Positions 49,346 to 57,900 of a DNA stretch of 64,000 nucleotides are shown piece after piece. Below the pieces are notes generated by a model. The model was not told where the DNA came from, did no database searches, and saw nothing but the letters and a program-made list of their open reading frames with translations. Source of the DNA: Chthonomonas sp. (GTDB taxonomy: Bacteria; Armatimonadota; Fimbriimonadia; Fimbriimonadales; Fimbriimonadaceae); contig JAEURQ010000001.1 in assembly GCA_016788425.1 (NCBI GenBank), positions 62,001-126,000 of the forward strand, given 5' to 3'. Made by a program: the position numbers and the translations under genes. Position 1 is the first letter of the stretch; every line of letters begins with the position of its first letter.

Positions 49346-50620
49346 ATGTTGGCTGCCCTTGCATTCGTCGCTGCCATGATGGCCAATCCCGTTCCCACCG
49401 CGAGTCAGGCGGCCTGGCACGAGCTGGACTACTACGCGTTTGTACACTTTGGCGTGAACGCGTTCACCAATCGCGAATGGGGTCTGGGCAACGAGTCTCC
49501 CAGCCTGTTCGCGCCTACCGCTCTCGACACCGATCAGTGGTGCCGGACATTCAAGGGAGCCGGAATGCGCGCCGTGATTCTCACCGCCAAGCATCACGAT
49601 GGGCTCTGCTTGTGGCCGACCAAGTTTTCTGCCCACAACATCACGCAGAGCGCGGTGCGCGGCGACCTCATTGCCATGCTCCGTAAGTCGTGCGACCGGT
49701 ATGGCCTGAAACTGGGGTTATATCTCTCGCCGTGGGACCGGTTCCACCCGCTCTATGGCACGCCGGAATACAACGACGCTTACGCCGGACAGTTGGAGGA
49801 GATCACCACCAACTATGGCGAGCTATTCGAGGTGTGGTTCGACGGCGCGAACGGCGAAGGGCCGAACGGCAAGCGGCAAGTGTACGATTGGCCGCGATTC
49901 CAGGGCATTGTCCGCAAGAATCAGCCGGACGCGGTGATGTTCTCCGACGCCGGGCCGGACATCCGTTGGGTCGGCAACGAGTCGGGCGAGGCGAGCCTGA
50001 CGAATTGGAACACGGTGCGTAGCGACCGATTCGAAATGGCGACGCCGCACACGGTCGAGCTCGGCACGGGCCACGAGGATGGCGATGTGTGGCGGCCCGC
50101 CGAGTGCGATGTCAGCATCCGTCCGGGGTGGTTTTATCACCCTGAGGAGGATAGCAAAGTGAAGAACCTGGCTCAGCTGCGGAGCCTGTGGCTCAAGTCC
50201 GTCGGGCGAGGAAGCAACTTGCTCTTGAACGTTCCGCCGGATCGAACCGGCCAAATCGCCGCCCCAGATGTCGCGGCGTTGCAACAGTTCCGCAAGTGGC
50301 GCGACGAAACGTTCCGGCCAATCGCCACCACCTCACCCAAAGATGGAAGAGTGAATTTTGGACGAGCGGTGACGGGCAACCTAATCGAACTCCGCGAAGA
50401 CATGAGTCAAGGGCAGGCGGTGCGCGCATTCCGGCTGGAGGCCAACATCAACAATCAGTGGGTCAAGCTGGCCGAGGGCACAACCATTGGTAATTGCCGC
50501 TTGCTTGAAACCCAAGGATTCACCACCAATGAACTGCGAGTGATTGTCCGCGCCAAAACCGGTACGACCGCCAAACTCAAACCGGTTAAAGTATTTATGG
50601 ACCGATTGGGTTCTAAATAA
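49346..50620 (+). CDS. Alpha-L-fucosidase-like glycoside hydrolase, family 29
   Basis: 424 residues with a short N-terminal hydrophobic segment suggesting export. The GH29 barrel is recognisable from YYAFVHFGVNAFTNREWG, AVILTAKHHDGLCLWPT, GLYLSPWDR and FEVWFDGANG, with Asp166 the expected nucleophile. A C-terminal beta domain (about 340-424) looks like a discoidin-type carbohydrate-binding module. An AGGAGG sits 14 nt before the chosen ATG. It likely removes fucose from exogenous glycans. Confidence 0.88.
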   Translation: MLAALAFVAAMMANPVPTASQAAWHELDYYAFVHFGVNAFTNREWGLGNESPSLFAPTALDTDQWCRTFKGAGMRAVILTAKHHDGLCLWPTKFSAHNITQSAVRGDLIAMLRKSCDRYGLKLGLYLSPWDRFHPLYGTPEYNDAYAGQLEEITTNYGELFEVWFDGANGEGPNGKRQVYDWPRFQGIVRKNQPDAVMFSDAGPDIRWVGNESGEASLTNWNTVRSDRFEMATPHTVELGTGHEDGDVWRPAECDVSIRPGWFYHPEEDSKVKNLAQLRSLWLKSVGRGSNLLLNVPPDRTGQIAAPDVAALQQFRKWRDETFRPIATTSPKDGRVNFGRAVTGNLIELREDMSQGQAVRAFRLEANINNQWVKLAEGTTIGNCRLLETQGFTTNELRVIVRAKTGTTAKLKPVKVFMDRLGSK

Positions 50621-50641
50621 TCATTAGGGTGCCGAACGAAA

Positions 50642-51229
50642 TTACAGCTTCAAATATGGTCGAAGCTTGGCCAGCGTCTTGTCGCCGATGCCCTTGACAT
50701 CGTTGAGCTGCTCAATCGTGCGGAACCCGCCGATCTGCACGCGGTACTGCAAAATGCGCGTGGCCATAGCCGGGCCGATCCCGGGCAACGATTCCAAATC
50801 CGCCTGATTCGCCGTGTTTATGGATATGGGACCGGTCGGTCCCGAATTCCGCGGCGGACTATAGGAAGGGGTCGCCGCGCCATCCGGAACGTAGGTCATC
50901 GCCGGTGGAGTCTCTTCGCCGAGGCTCGGAACATAAATCCGCTCGCCATCGCGAACTCGCTTTGCCAAGTTCACGCCATCCTGGTCGGCGTCCTTTCGCA
51001 GGCCGCCTGCCTGCGCAACCGCATCCTCCATGCGTGCCCCCGGCGCGAGCTTGTAAGTGCCCGGGTTACGCACGGATCCGCCGATCTGCACCACCATGTC
51101 GCCCGGCGAAAAGCGGGTGCTCGTGCCGCCGCCTTTGCTCAACGAAATGCCCGCCAATCCCGCCACCGCGGTTAGCGAAACTAACAGCGTCGAGATCCCC
51201 GCTTTTTGGCGTGACGACAAATCCGACAT
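50642..51229 (-). CDS. ComEA-like helix-hairpin-helix protein with SLBB domain
   Basis: 195 residues: an N-terminal membrane anchor (about 11-28), an SLBB-type beta-grasp (VVQIGGSVRNPGTYKLAPGARMEDAVAQAGGL), a Pro-rich linker, and two helix-hairpin-helix motifs (INTANQADLESLPGIG, VKGIGDKTLAKLRP). This is the domain order of ComEA, the DNA receptor for transformation. No comEC lies nearby. The start is fixed by a -10 box 9 nt upstream. Confidence 0.88.
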   Translation of the reverse strand: MSDLSSRQKAGISTLLVSLTAVAGLAGISLSKGGGTSTRFSPGDMVVQIGGSVRNPGTYKLAPGARMEDAVAQAGGLRKDADQDGVNLAKRVRDGERIYVPSLGEETPPAMTYVPDGAATPSYSPPRNSGPTGPISINTANQADLESLPGIGPAMATRILQYRVQIGGFRTIEQLNDVKGIGDKTLAKLRPYLKL

Positions 51230-51238
51230 TCAACCTAC

Positions 51239-51244
51239 ACTATA
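51239..51244 (-). promoter_or_regulatory. -10 box of the comEA-like gene
   Basis: TATAGT on the minus strand, 9 nt before the ATG at 51229. Confidence 0.55.
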
Positions 51245-51294
51245 GGCCGTCCAACCAACCCAGAAAAAGTGAGGACATGTCTACCAAACTTGCA

Positions 51295-51325
51295 CAAAAA
51301 AGACGGCGGGGGAGAGGTCCCGCCG
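51295..51325 (-). terminator. Terminator of the small exported protein gene
   Basis: A 7-bp GC stem (51304-51310 with 51319-51325) followed on the minus strand by a T-rich run corresponding to the A tract at 51295-51301. Confidence 0.8.
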
Positions 51326-51343
51326 CCGGTGGTCAGAGGGTTA

Positions 51344-51736
51344 CTAGGCACGAGCGAAGTAGTAATACTTCTTGCCGTTCTTCCAAGTTGTCTTGCGCAC
51401 ATACTTCTTACCGTTGTGCCACACGGTGGACCGGTTATAAGCCTTGTAGCGAGCCTGAGCGGCGCGGTTCTTGCTCTTGCGGTCTTCCTCGTATCGGTAG
51501 GCCGAATATAGGGCCCCACCCGCACCAAGGAATGTTAGGGTCCCGTTTTTGGTCACCAAGCCAACTAGGCCCAGCAAGCCGGAACCAATTCCGATCTTCT
51601 TCCACTCTTCCTTCTTCTGTTCGCGCCGCTTCTCCTCGCGGCTCTGCGCCATCGCGGTGGTGGGCACCGCCGTCAGCAACATACTCGACACGCTCAACAG
51701 CGCGATCGATTTGGTTATCGTATTCGAAAACTTCAT
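51344..51736 (-). CDS. Small exported protein of unknown function
   Basis: 130 residues with a clear signal peptide (SIALLSVSSMLLTAVPTTAMA), a charged EEKRREQKKEEWKK stretch, a hydrophobic Gly-rich segment (about 49-80), and a basic C-terminus with two similar boxes, VWHNGKKYVRKT and TWKNGKKYYYFA. I recognise no family. A strong Shine-Dalgarno GGAGG lies 9 nt before the ATG, so this gene is leadered, unlike most neighbours. A terminator follows. Confidence 0.7.
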   Translation of the reverse strand: MKFSNTITKSIALLSVSSMLLTAVPTTAMAQSREEKRREQKKEEWKKIGIGSGLLGLVGLVTKNGTLTFLGAGGALYSAYRYEEDRKSKNRAAQARYKAYNRSTVWHNGKKYVRKTTWKNGKKYYYFARA

Positions 51737-51831
51737 TTCTTCATACCTCCACTTAGTTAAACGACTCTCGAACCGGCGCAGGGCCGATTCTCACGGATTT
51801 CTTAGGGGAGCGGCGGCGAAATTTATGTGGT

Positions 51832-51858
51832 TTGACCGGTTGGTATAAGAGCCATAAT
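51832..51858 (+). promoter_or_regulatory. Promoter of the DinB-family gene
   Basis: TTGACC (51832-51837) and CATAAT (51853-51858) with a 15-nt spacer, 12 nt before the ATG at 51871. The in-frame TTG at 51832 is therefore more likely part of the -35 than a start codon. Confidence 0.4.
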
Positions 51859-51870
51859 TGGCCTATCGCC

Positions 51871-52326
51871 ATGCTCGAAGAAGCGCATTATCTCGAAACC
51901 TGGGCCATCAGCGCCCGCCTGAATCACTACATGCTCGATGGCATCGCGCCCGAGGCGTGGCTGCTCAAGGTGCCGAAGTCCAAGTCGCCGGCGGGGCACT
52001 TCGCGCACATTCACAACGTGCGACGGATGTGGCTCAAGTCGGCGGCACCCGAGCAGTTGGAGGGCCTGGACAAACTGGAAGACCCCACCATGGAGGAGGT
52101 GCGCGCCCAGCTTACGGCGAGCGACGCCGCCATGACGGTGCTGCTGGAGCAAGGGTTGGCGTCGGGGCGAGTCAAGGGATTCAAGCCGCACCCCATGGGC
52201 TACCTCGGCTATCTCATCTCGCACGAGACCTTCCATCGGGCGCAGGTTGAGCTGGCTTTGCGGCAGCTCGGCCACCCGCTCAGCGACAAAGTTGCGTTCG
52301 GATTTTGGGAATGGGGTGTGCGTTAG
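51871..52326 (+). CDS. DinB-family protein
   Basis: 151 residues from the preferred ATG. A four-helix-bundle DinB/YfiT-like protein with the putative metal His residues in AGHFAHIHNVR and SHETFHRAQV. Members include metal-dependent thiol transferases and DNA-damage-induced proteins of unknown function; nothing here selects one. It is followed by tRNA-His. The start choice follows the promoter layout. Confidence 0.82.
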   Translation: MLEEAHYLETWAISARLNHYMLDGIAPEAWLLKVPKSKSPAGHFAHIHNVRRMWLKSAAPEQLEGLDKLEDPTMEEVRAQLTASDAAMTVLLEQGLASGRVKGFKPHPMGYLGYLISHETFHRAQVELALRQLGHPLSDKVAFGFWEWGVR

Positions 52327-52358
52327 AGCCGTCAGTTCGGTCATAATGAGCGTAGCTC

Positions 52359-52435
52359 GGCGGGTATAGCTCAGGGGTTAGAGCGCCTCTCTGTGGAAGA
52401 GGAGGTCGTGGGTTCGAGACCCATTATCCGCCCCA
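52359..52435 (+). tRNA. tRNA-His (anticodon GTG)
   Basis: Full cloverleaf: acceptor GCGGGTA paired with TATCCGC, D arm GCTC/GAGC, anticodon stem CCTCT/AGAGG with loop CTGTGGA, and T arm GTGGG/CCCAT with TTCGAGA. Base 52359 is the G at position -1 that pairs with C73 (52432), the histidine identity element. The 3' CCA is encoded (52433-52435). An upstream CATAAT at 52342-52347 is a likely -10. Confidence 0.97.
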
Positions 52436-52489
52436 TTTCAATTTTCAAATTTTTGTGGTCATCATTCCCCAGGTTATAAACATTGGGGC

Positions 52490-52505
52490 GACCTATGATT
52501 AGGTC
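52490..52505 (+). promoter_or_regulatory. -10 box and palindrome directly before thyX
   Basis: GACCTATGATTAGGTC abuts the thyX ATG. It contains the -10 candidate TATGAT (52494-52499) inside a GACCT-N6-AGGTC inverted repeat, so it could serve as both promoter and operator. Confidence 0.45.
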
Positions 52506-53396
52506 ATGTCGCGCATTGTCGTCCCCGAAGCAGAAGCCCTCCTGGAGAAAGAACTCCGGTGCCTCGACAAGGGATTTGTTCGGCTGGTGGACTACATGGG
52601 CGGCGACGAGCGCATCGTCCAGGCGGCGCGCGTCAGCTACGGCGCGGGCACCAAGAGCTACCGCCAAGACCGTGGCCTCATCCACTACCTGCTGCGCAAC
52701 GAGCACACCTCGCCGTTTGAGCAAGTTGTGCTGACCTTCCACTGCAAGATGCCGATTTTCGTGGCGCGCCAATGGGTGCGACACCGGACGGCCCGCCTCA
52801 ACGAAATCAGCGGCCGGTACTCCATCATGCGCGACGAGTTCTATGTCCCCGAGCCGGGGCAGATGAGCTTCCAAAGTGAAAGTAACAAGCAAGCGCGTTC
52901 GGACGAGCAACTCGACCCGGCGCTGGCCCAAACCATGATCGACGAAATGGCCGCCGATCAGCGCCAACTCTACAGCCACTACACGGGCATGATGGAGAGC
53001 GGACTCGCCCGCGAAGTCGCGCGCGCAAACTTGCCGCTGTCGCTCTACACCGAGTGGTATTGGCAAATTGACCTGCACAACCTGTTCCGATTCCTTTGGT
53101 TGCGGCTCGATGCGCACGCGCAGTACGAAATCCGGGTGTTCGCCGAAGCCATGGCCACGTGCGCGCAAGCCGTCGCGCCACTCGCCTACGAAGCGTTCGA
53201 AGAACATCTGGTGGGCAGCGTCAAGTTCAGCCGAGCCGAATCTGCCGCCTTGGCGAACCTCATCGCCGGCAAGCCTCACGGCCTCGACGGGCGCGCGGCG
53301 GCGATTTTCGAAGCCAAGCTCGCCAAGATGCAGGTGGCGGAACCAGCCAGCGAAGTGGAAGACCTCGCGCCACCCACAGCCGCCGCGCTGAGCTAG
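52506..53396 (+). CDS. thyX: Flavin-dependent thymidylate synthase
   Basis: 296 residues. It methylates dUMP to dTMP with FAD and methylene-tetrahydrofolate, replacing ThyA. The RHRX7S motif is present: RHR at 92-94 and Ser102 in RHRTARLNEISGRYS. The NLPLSLYTEWYWQIDLHNLFRFL region also fits. It is followed after 5 nt by ruvC, suggesting a shared transcript for nucleotide supply and DNA repair. Confidence 0.95.
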   Translation: MSRIVVPEAEALLEKELRCLDKGFVRLVDYMGGDERIVQAARVSYGAGTKSYRQDRGLIHYLLRNEHTSPFEQVVLTFHCKMPIFVARQWVRHRTARLNEISGRYSIMRDEFYVPEPGQMSFQSESNKQARSDEQLDPALAQTMIDEMAADQRQLYSHYTGMMESGLAREVARANLPLSLYTEWYWQIDLHNLFRFLWLRLDAHAQYEIRVFAEAMATCAQAVAPLAYEAFEEHLVGSVKFSRAESAALANLIAGKPHGLDGRAAAIFEAKLAKMQVAEPASEVEDLAPPTAAALS

Positions 53397-53401
53397 GCGC
53401 C

Positions 53402-53872
53402 GTGGTCATTCTTGGCATCGATCCCGGTCTGGAGCGCATGGGCGTCGGCCTTGTCCGGCGCGTGGGTTCGCGGCTCGAGAACGTGCATCACGAGCTCGTC
53501 AAGACGCCGCAGATTCAATTGCCGGATCGTCTGCGCCTCATCGAAGAGCAGCTTTCCGCGGTCATCGCGGCGCACAAACCGGACGCCGTCGCAACCGAGC
53601 GGTTGCTGTTTACGGTCAACAAGACCACGGCCATGGATGTGAGCAAGGCGCTCGGCGTGGCTCTGCTCGTCATCAGCAAGTTTGGGCTGCCGTGGACCGA
53701 ATACTCGCCGCCGGAGATCAAGCAAGCCGTGGTGGGCAATGGCAATGCCGACAAAAAGCAGGTGCAGTTTATGGTGCAACGGTTGCTGAGCCTGCCCGCG
53801 CCACCCAAGCCCGACGATGTGGCCGACGCCCTGGCCATCGCGATCACTCACGCATTTCGCACGCGATTTTAG
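53402..53872 (+). CDS. ruvC: Crossover junction endodeoxyribonuclease RuvC
   Basis: 156 residues from GTG at 53402. RuvC cuts Holliday junctions. The acidic catalytic set is visible: Asp7 in GIDPG, a Glu in ATERLLF, and two Asp residues in DDVADALAIAI. YSPPEIKQAVVGNGNADKKQV is the family DNA-binding segment. An upstream in-frame extension lies inside thyX and is rejected. ruvA and ruvB are not in the window. Confidence 0.95.
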   Translation: MVILGIDPGLERMGVGLVRRVGSRLENVHHELVKTPQIQLPDRLRLIEEQLSAVIAAHKPDAVATERLLFTVNKTTAMDVSKALGVALLVISKFGLPWTEYSPPEIKQAVVGNGNADKKQVQFMVQRLLSLPAPPKPDDVADALAIAITHAFRTRF

Positions 53873-53908
53873 GTCGCGCGTTCATGTAGACTAAAGCGTA
53901 GAACACTC

Positions 53909-55768
53909 GTGCGAAAGCGCAAACTCACCGACCAAGTGCAAGAACGCTTGGCGAACCTGCCCACCAAGCCCGGCTGCTACATCTATTGCGGCGAGGATGG
54001 CAATGTGCTGTACGTGGGAAAGGCGATCAATCTGCGGTCGCGGGTGCGTAGCTACTTCCAAGATTCCGCGCGCCACAGCGCGCGCATTGAGCGCCTAGTT
54101 CACAAGGTGCGCGACATCGAAACGGTGATCGTGGCGAGCGAGCTCGAAGCGCTGGTGCTGGAATGCAACCTCATCAAGCAGCATCGCCCGCCGTACAACG
54201 TGCGGATGCGCGACGACAAAAGCTACCCCTACGTGATGATCACGAAGGAGAACTTTCCGCGCGTCCTGTTCACCCGCAACCCCCGTCGCGGCGCGGGGCG
54301 CGTGTTCGGCCCGTTTAGCAGCGCATGGGCGGTGCGCGATTCGCTGCAGTTTCTGCACAAGACCTTCCCGCTGATTCCGTGCGGCAAAAGTTGGAGTGGC
54401 CGCGACGAGCAACGCCCCTGTCTTTACTATCATCTGGGCCAGTGTCTTGCGCCGTGCGCCGGATTGGCCGACCGCAAGCAGTACGAGGAGATCATCGCCG
54501 AGGTCGAGCGGTTTTTGGCGGGGAAGCACGACGACCTGGTCACCCGCATCGAAAAGCAGATGCGCAAGGCTTCGGAGGACCTCGATTTTGAGCTCGCGGC
54601 CAAGCTCCGCGACCGCATTCGAGCGGTGGAGCAGGTGCAAGAGCGGCAGAAGGTGCTCTCCGCCGACGGCAAGGACCGCGACGTCATCGCCGTTGTCAAC
54701 GACGAGCGCGGCGCGGCGGTGCAGATGCTCTACATCCGCAATGGCAAGCTCATCGGTACCCGGCAATTCATTCTCGATGGCGCGCAGGAAGCCTCGCCGG
54801 GCGAAGCCGTTCAAGAGTTTGTGAAGCAATACTACGCCCAAGCGCCCGAGGTCCCGCGCGAGGTTTTGCTGCCGGTCGAAATTGAGGAGCGCCAAATCGT
54901 GCAGGCGTGGCTTCGCCAAAAGCGCGGTTCGGCGATCACGGTGGAGGTTCCGCAGGGCGGCGAGAAGCTGCGCCTGCTGGAGATGGCCGCCGACAATGCC
55001 GAGCAGGCGCTCACGAGCTATCGGCAAGAAGCTGAGCAAAAAGAAGCCTGGGTCGAAGAAGCGACAACACAACTCGCCGAGGTGTTGGGGCTGCCGACTC
55101 CGCCCATGCGCATCGAGGGCTACGACATCTCGAACGTGCAGGGCACAGCCCCGGTCAGCAGCATGGTGGTAGTCGAAAACGGCGAGGCCGCGAAATCGCA
55201 GTATCGCAAGTTCGCGATCAAGTATCAGCCGGAGACGCCGAACGACTTTGCGATGATGAACGAGACGCTCATGCGACGTTTGCGCCGGTTCTTGGATGGC
55301 GATCCCAAATTCGCCCCGCTGCCCGACCTCATCATGATCGACGGCGGGCAAGGCCAGCTCGGCGCGGCACTCAAGGCTCGCGACGAACTCGGCCTCACGG
55401 TACCCATGGTCGGCCTGGCCAAGCGTTTGGAACTCATTATCGTTCCGTTCGCGGTTGGCGAAGGGAAGTATGAGTACAGCGACGTTGAGTTGCCGATGAT
55501 GTCGCCCGGCCTGCTGTTGCTTCGCCGCTTGCGCGACGAGGCGCACCGATTCGCGCTTTCGTTCCATCGCAAGGTTCGCAGCAAGCGCATGACCGGTTCC
55601 GCGCTAGAGGAGATTCCGGGCGTGGGCCCGCGCCGGTTGCGGCTGCTATTGCGAACGTTCGGGTCGCTCGACGCGATCTCAAGGGCGAGCGTGGATGACC
55701 TCGCCGCCGTCCCCACCATGACGAAGGGGCTGGCGGAGAGGATCCACAATATCCTCAGCGAAACCTAG
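53909..55768 (+). CDS. uvrC: UvrABC system protein C
   Basis: 619 residues from GTG. UvrC makes both incisions in nucleotide excision repair. The GIY-YIG domain (KPGCYIYCGEDGNVLYVGKA), the zinc-type Cys cluster (CLYYHLGQCLAPCAG), a UVR motif (DFELAAKLRDRIRAVEQV), the RNase H-like endonuclease domain (EGYDISNVQGT, DLIMIDGGQGQL) and the C-terminal HhH (IPGVGPRRLRLLLRTFGSLD) are all present. A TAGACT at 53887-53892 is a possible -10. Its stop TAG shares a CTAG with the converging aminotransferase. Confidence 0.97.
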   Translation: MRKRKLTDQVQERLANLPTKPGCYIYCGEDGNVLYVGKAINLRSRVRSYFQDSARHSARIERLVHKVRDIETVIVASELEALVLECNLIKQHRPPYNVRMRDDKSYPYVMITKENFPRVLFTRNPRRGAGRVFGPFSSAWAVRDSLQFLHKTFPLIPCGKSWSGRDEQRPCLYYHLGQCLAPCAGLADRKQYEEIIAEVERFLAGKHDDLVTRIEKQMRKASEDLDFELAAKLRDRIRAVEQVQERQKVLSADGKDRDVIAVVNDERGAAVQMLYIRNGKLIGTRQFILDGAQEASPGEAVQEFVKQYYAQAPEVPREVLLPVEIEERQIVQAWLRQKRGSAITVEVPQGGEKLRLLEMAADNAEQALTSYRQEAEQKEAWVEEATTQLAEVLGLPTPPMRIEGYDISNVQGTAPVSSMVVVENGEAAKSQYRKFAIKYQPETPNDFAMMNETLMRRLRRFLDGDPKFAPLPDLIMIDGGQGQLGAALKARDELGLTVPMVGLAKRLELIIVPFAVGEGKYEYSDVELPMMSPGLLLLRRLRDEAHRFALSFHRKVRSKRMTGSALEEIPGVGPRRLRLLLRTFGSLDAISRASVDDLAAVPTMTKGLAERIHNILSET

Positions 55769-56889
55769 GCCGAGTAGAACCCGCGAATCGTCTCGGCGAC
55801 GTAGGCAACGTCGTCGTTGGTCATCGTCATGTTCATCGGAATCATCAGGCAGCGCTCAAAGAACCGCTCGGTTTTGGGCAGGCTCACCTTGAAGCCAAGG
55901 CCCGGCCATTGGTGCACCGCCTTGCCCGACCATTGGATGAGCGTGCCGATATTGTTTTCGCCCAAGTGTGCTTTAAGCTCGTCGCGGCGGTCCGCTTCAA
56001 TTTCGTAGTTTTGGTAAACGTCAAAGTGGTCCGGGTCGGCGTCGGGCGCGGGCGGCAAGGTCAGTTGCTCCATGTCGCCCAACAGCGACTGGTAGAGCCC
56101 GGCGATTTCGCGGCGACGCGCGATGACCTCGTCGTAGGTCGCGAGTTGGAAGTTAAGAATCGCGGCCTGCATGTTATCCAGGCGCGAATTGAAGCCCCAC
56201 GTGCGAATCTCGCCATCCGCGCGGCGACCGTGGTCGCGAAGCATGGTCACCTTATCGGCGACCTCGTCGTCGTTGGTGACGAGTCCGCCGCCATCGCCGA
56301 AGCACCCGAGCACCTTGGCCGGATAGAAACTAAACGTGCCGGCCGCGCCGAAGGTACCCGCCGAGCGACCCTTCCACTTGGAGCCAAGTCCTTGCGCGGC
56401 ATCCTCGACAATGAACAAGCCGTGCTGATCGCACACTGCCTGAATCGCGTCCATATTGCAGGTGCGGCCGTTCACTTGGACGGGGCAAATCGCCTTGGTT
56501 TTGCTGGTGATATGGCGCTCCAGATCGGTGTGATCCATCATGTGGTCGGCGCCCATTTCCACCGGCACCGGCACTCCGCCCGCCATCGCGATCGCGCTGG
56601 GCGTGGCCACCATGGTGTGGCTCGGGAACAGGACTTCGTCGCCTTGCTTGAGGCCCCCGGCCATCAGGCCAATCTGAATCGCGTCGGTGCCATTGGCCAG
56701 GCCAAACGCGTGCTTTGCGCCGACAAACTTCGCAAGGTTTGCCTCGAAATCGAAGACATCCTTTTGCATGATGAACGCGCCGCGATCGAGCACGTCGCCC
56801 ATGATCTCCATGAACTTTTCGCGGTCCTTGGCAAAGGCACCTCGGTAGTTAAAAAAGGGAACGCTGGGCTTTTGGGGAGCGAGAGACAT
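55765..56889 (-). CDS. DegT/DnrJ/EryC1/StrS-family aminotransferase
   Basis: 374 residues. A PLP-dependent sugar aminotransferase that converts a keto-nucleotide sugar to an amino sugar. The Schiff-base Lys192 lies in FSFYPAKVLGCFGDGG; IVEDAAQGLGS carries the cofactor Asp. The substrate is unknown, and no sugar-nucleotide dehydratase is adjacent. A TAAAAT -10 box lies 7 nt before the ATG on the minus strand. Confidence 0.92.
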   Translation of the reverse strand: MSLAPQKPSVPFFNYRGAFAKDREKFMEIMGDVLDRGAFIMQKDVFDFEANLAKFVGAKHAFGLANGTDAIQIGLMAGGLKQGDEVLFPSHTMVATPSAIAMAGGVPVPVEMGADHMMDHTDLERHITSKTKAICPVQVNGRTCNMDAIQAVCDQHGLFIVEDAAQGLGSKWKGRSAGTFGAAGTFSFYPAKVLGCFGDGGGLVTNDDEVADKVTMLRDHGRRADGEIRTWGFNSRLDNMQAAILNFQLATYDEVIARRREIAGLYQSLLGDMEQLTLPPAPDADPDHFDVYQNYEIEADRRDELKAHLGENNIGTLIQWSGKAVHQWPGLGFKVSLPKTERFFERCLMIPMNMTMTNDDVAYVAETIRGFYSA

Positions 56890-56894
56890 GCCCT

Positions 56895-57800
56895 CTATTT
56901 TACTTGGTTGACCGGCGCGGGCGACACAATTGGCGCGGGCTGGCTCGCCCGGTAGATGCCGTATCCGGCGAGAGCCATCGCGATGACGGCGACAAAGGCC
57001 GTCATTCCGCGCTCAGCGGGTGCCATGCGGAACTCCTTCCAGTTGACGATGAGGCACGTGAGGCCGATGGGGAGCAGCGCCGGAAGTTGCCCCAGGCTCA
57101 CCGGCCCCAGCGAGAACTCGCCGAGGTACAGCACGATCAGCATATAGGCCAACAGCGTGATGCACGTCCACTTGAGCGTGGCGCGCGCGCGCATGTCGAA
57201 CCGAAAGATCGTGACGAACAGCAGGCCGATGATGAAGAAATCGGCGGGGCCAACGTACGCCGCCGGGCCGATGCCGAACGTGGGAATTTGGTACGCCGCC
57301 GCCTGAAACACCTCCGGCTTTTGCTTAAGAATGACCTGCGTAATCGAGGTCGGGTTAAAAATCAGGAACATGTCGAACCCGGCGAGGAAAATCGCGATCG
57401 GCGGAATCAGGTTCTTGTCTTTGATGATCGAGGCGACGAGGCCGCCGAGACCGGTTGTCCAGCAACTCAGCCCGGCCATGGCCAACGATTCCAGCACGAC
57501 CTTGCCGAAGCTCGGCTGCTTGCCCATGGCCTGACTCGCCAACACGCCAAGCACATGCAGCGCCACTCCGACGAGGAACAGAACCAACGAGCGGCTCACG
57601 TTGAGCCACCGCGCGGCGACAAATGTGGCTACGATCGGCCCGATCAAAAAGAGCGCGGTGACCAGCACCTGACCGATGTGCGCCACCACGGGGTTGGTGA
57701 CGGCTATTTGGTCCACGATGAGACGGAGCACAAACAGACCCCCGATGAGGGCGAAGTAGCGACCCCACTCGGGCCGGGGCAAAGTCTCGGCGGATTGCAC
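56895..57800 (-). CDS. Polytopic membrane protein with presenilin/SPP-like motifs
   Basis: 301 residues from GTG, with about eight or nine transmembrane helices. Three spaced motifs resemble presenilin/signal peptide peptidase intramembrane aspartyl proteases: FD at 142-143 (canonical YD), GPAD at 184-187 (canonical GxGD) and PAL at 240-242. The interval from the second Asp to PAL (53 residues) matches the spacing in archaeal and human members. The second Gly of GxGD is Ala here. It lies 5 nt upstream of the DegT gene on the same strand and has its own -10 box 6 nt before its start. Confidence 0.68.
   Translation of the reverse strand: MQSAETLPRPEWGRYFALIGGLFVLRLIVDQIAVTNPVVAHIGQVLVTALFLIGPIVATFVAARWLNVSRSLVLFLVGVALHVLGVLASQAMGKQPSFGKVVLESLAMAGLSCWTTGLGGLVASIIKDKNLIPPIAIFLAGFDMFLIFNPTSITQVILKQKPEVFQAAAYQIPTFGIGPAAYVGPADFFIIGLLFVTIFRFDMRARATLKWTCITLLAYMLIVLYLGEFSLGPVSLGQLPALLPIGLTCLIVNWKEFRMAPAERGMTAFVAVIAMALAGYGIYRASQPAPIVSPAPVNQVK
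56897..56902 (-). promoter_or_regulatory. -10 box of the DegT aminotransferase gene
   Basis: TAAAAT on the minus strand, 7 nt before the ATG at 56889, overlapping the 3' end of the membrane protein gene. Confidence 0.5.
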
Positions 57801-57806
57801 GAGTCG

Positions 57807-57812
57807 AGAATA
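57807..57812 (-). promoter_or_regulatory. -10 box of the presenilin-like gene
   Basis: TATTCT on the minus strand lies 6 nt before the GTG start at 57800. Confidence 0.5.
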
Positions 57813-57900
57813 CCGCCCTAAAGAAACCGCGATAAATGCCCAAGAATCTGAATTGCACCCGTTTACTCGGAGGCAAAAAACCTCAAGTGGATTCTTAGGA

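Noticed and set aside
51832-51870. TTG start for the DinB-family gene
   Set aside because: The TTG is part of a plausible -35 (TTGACC); the ATG at 51871 fits the family length.
57853-57900. Upstream start for the zinc-finger protein
   Set aside because: The added residues are polar and lie before the AGGA-ATG at 57901, which places Cys8 correctly in the zinc finger.
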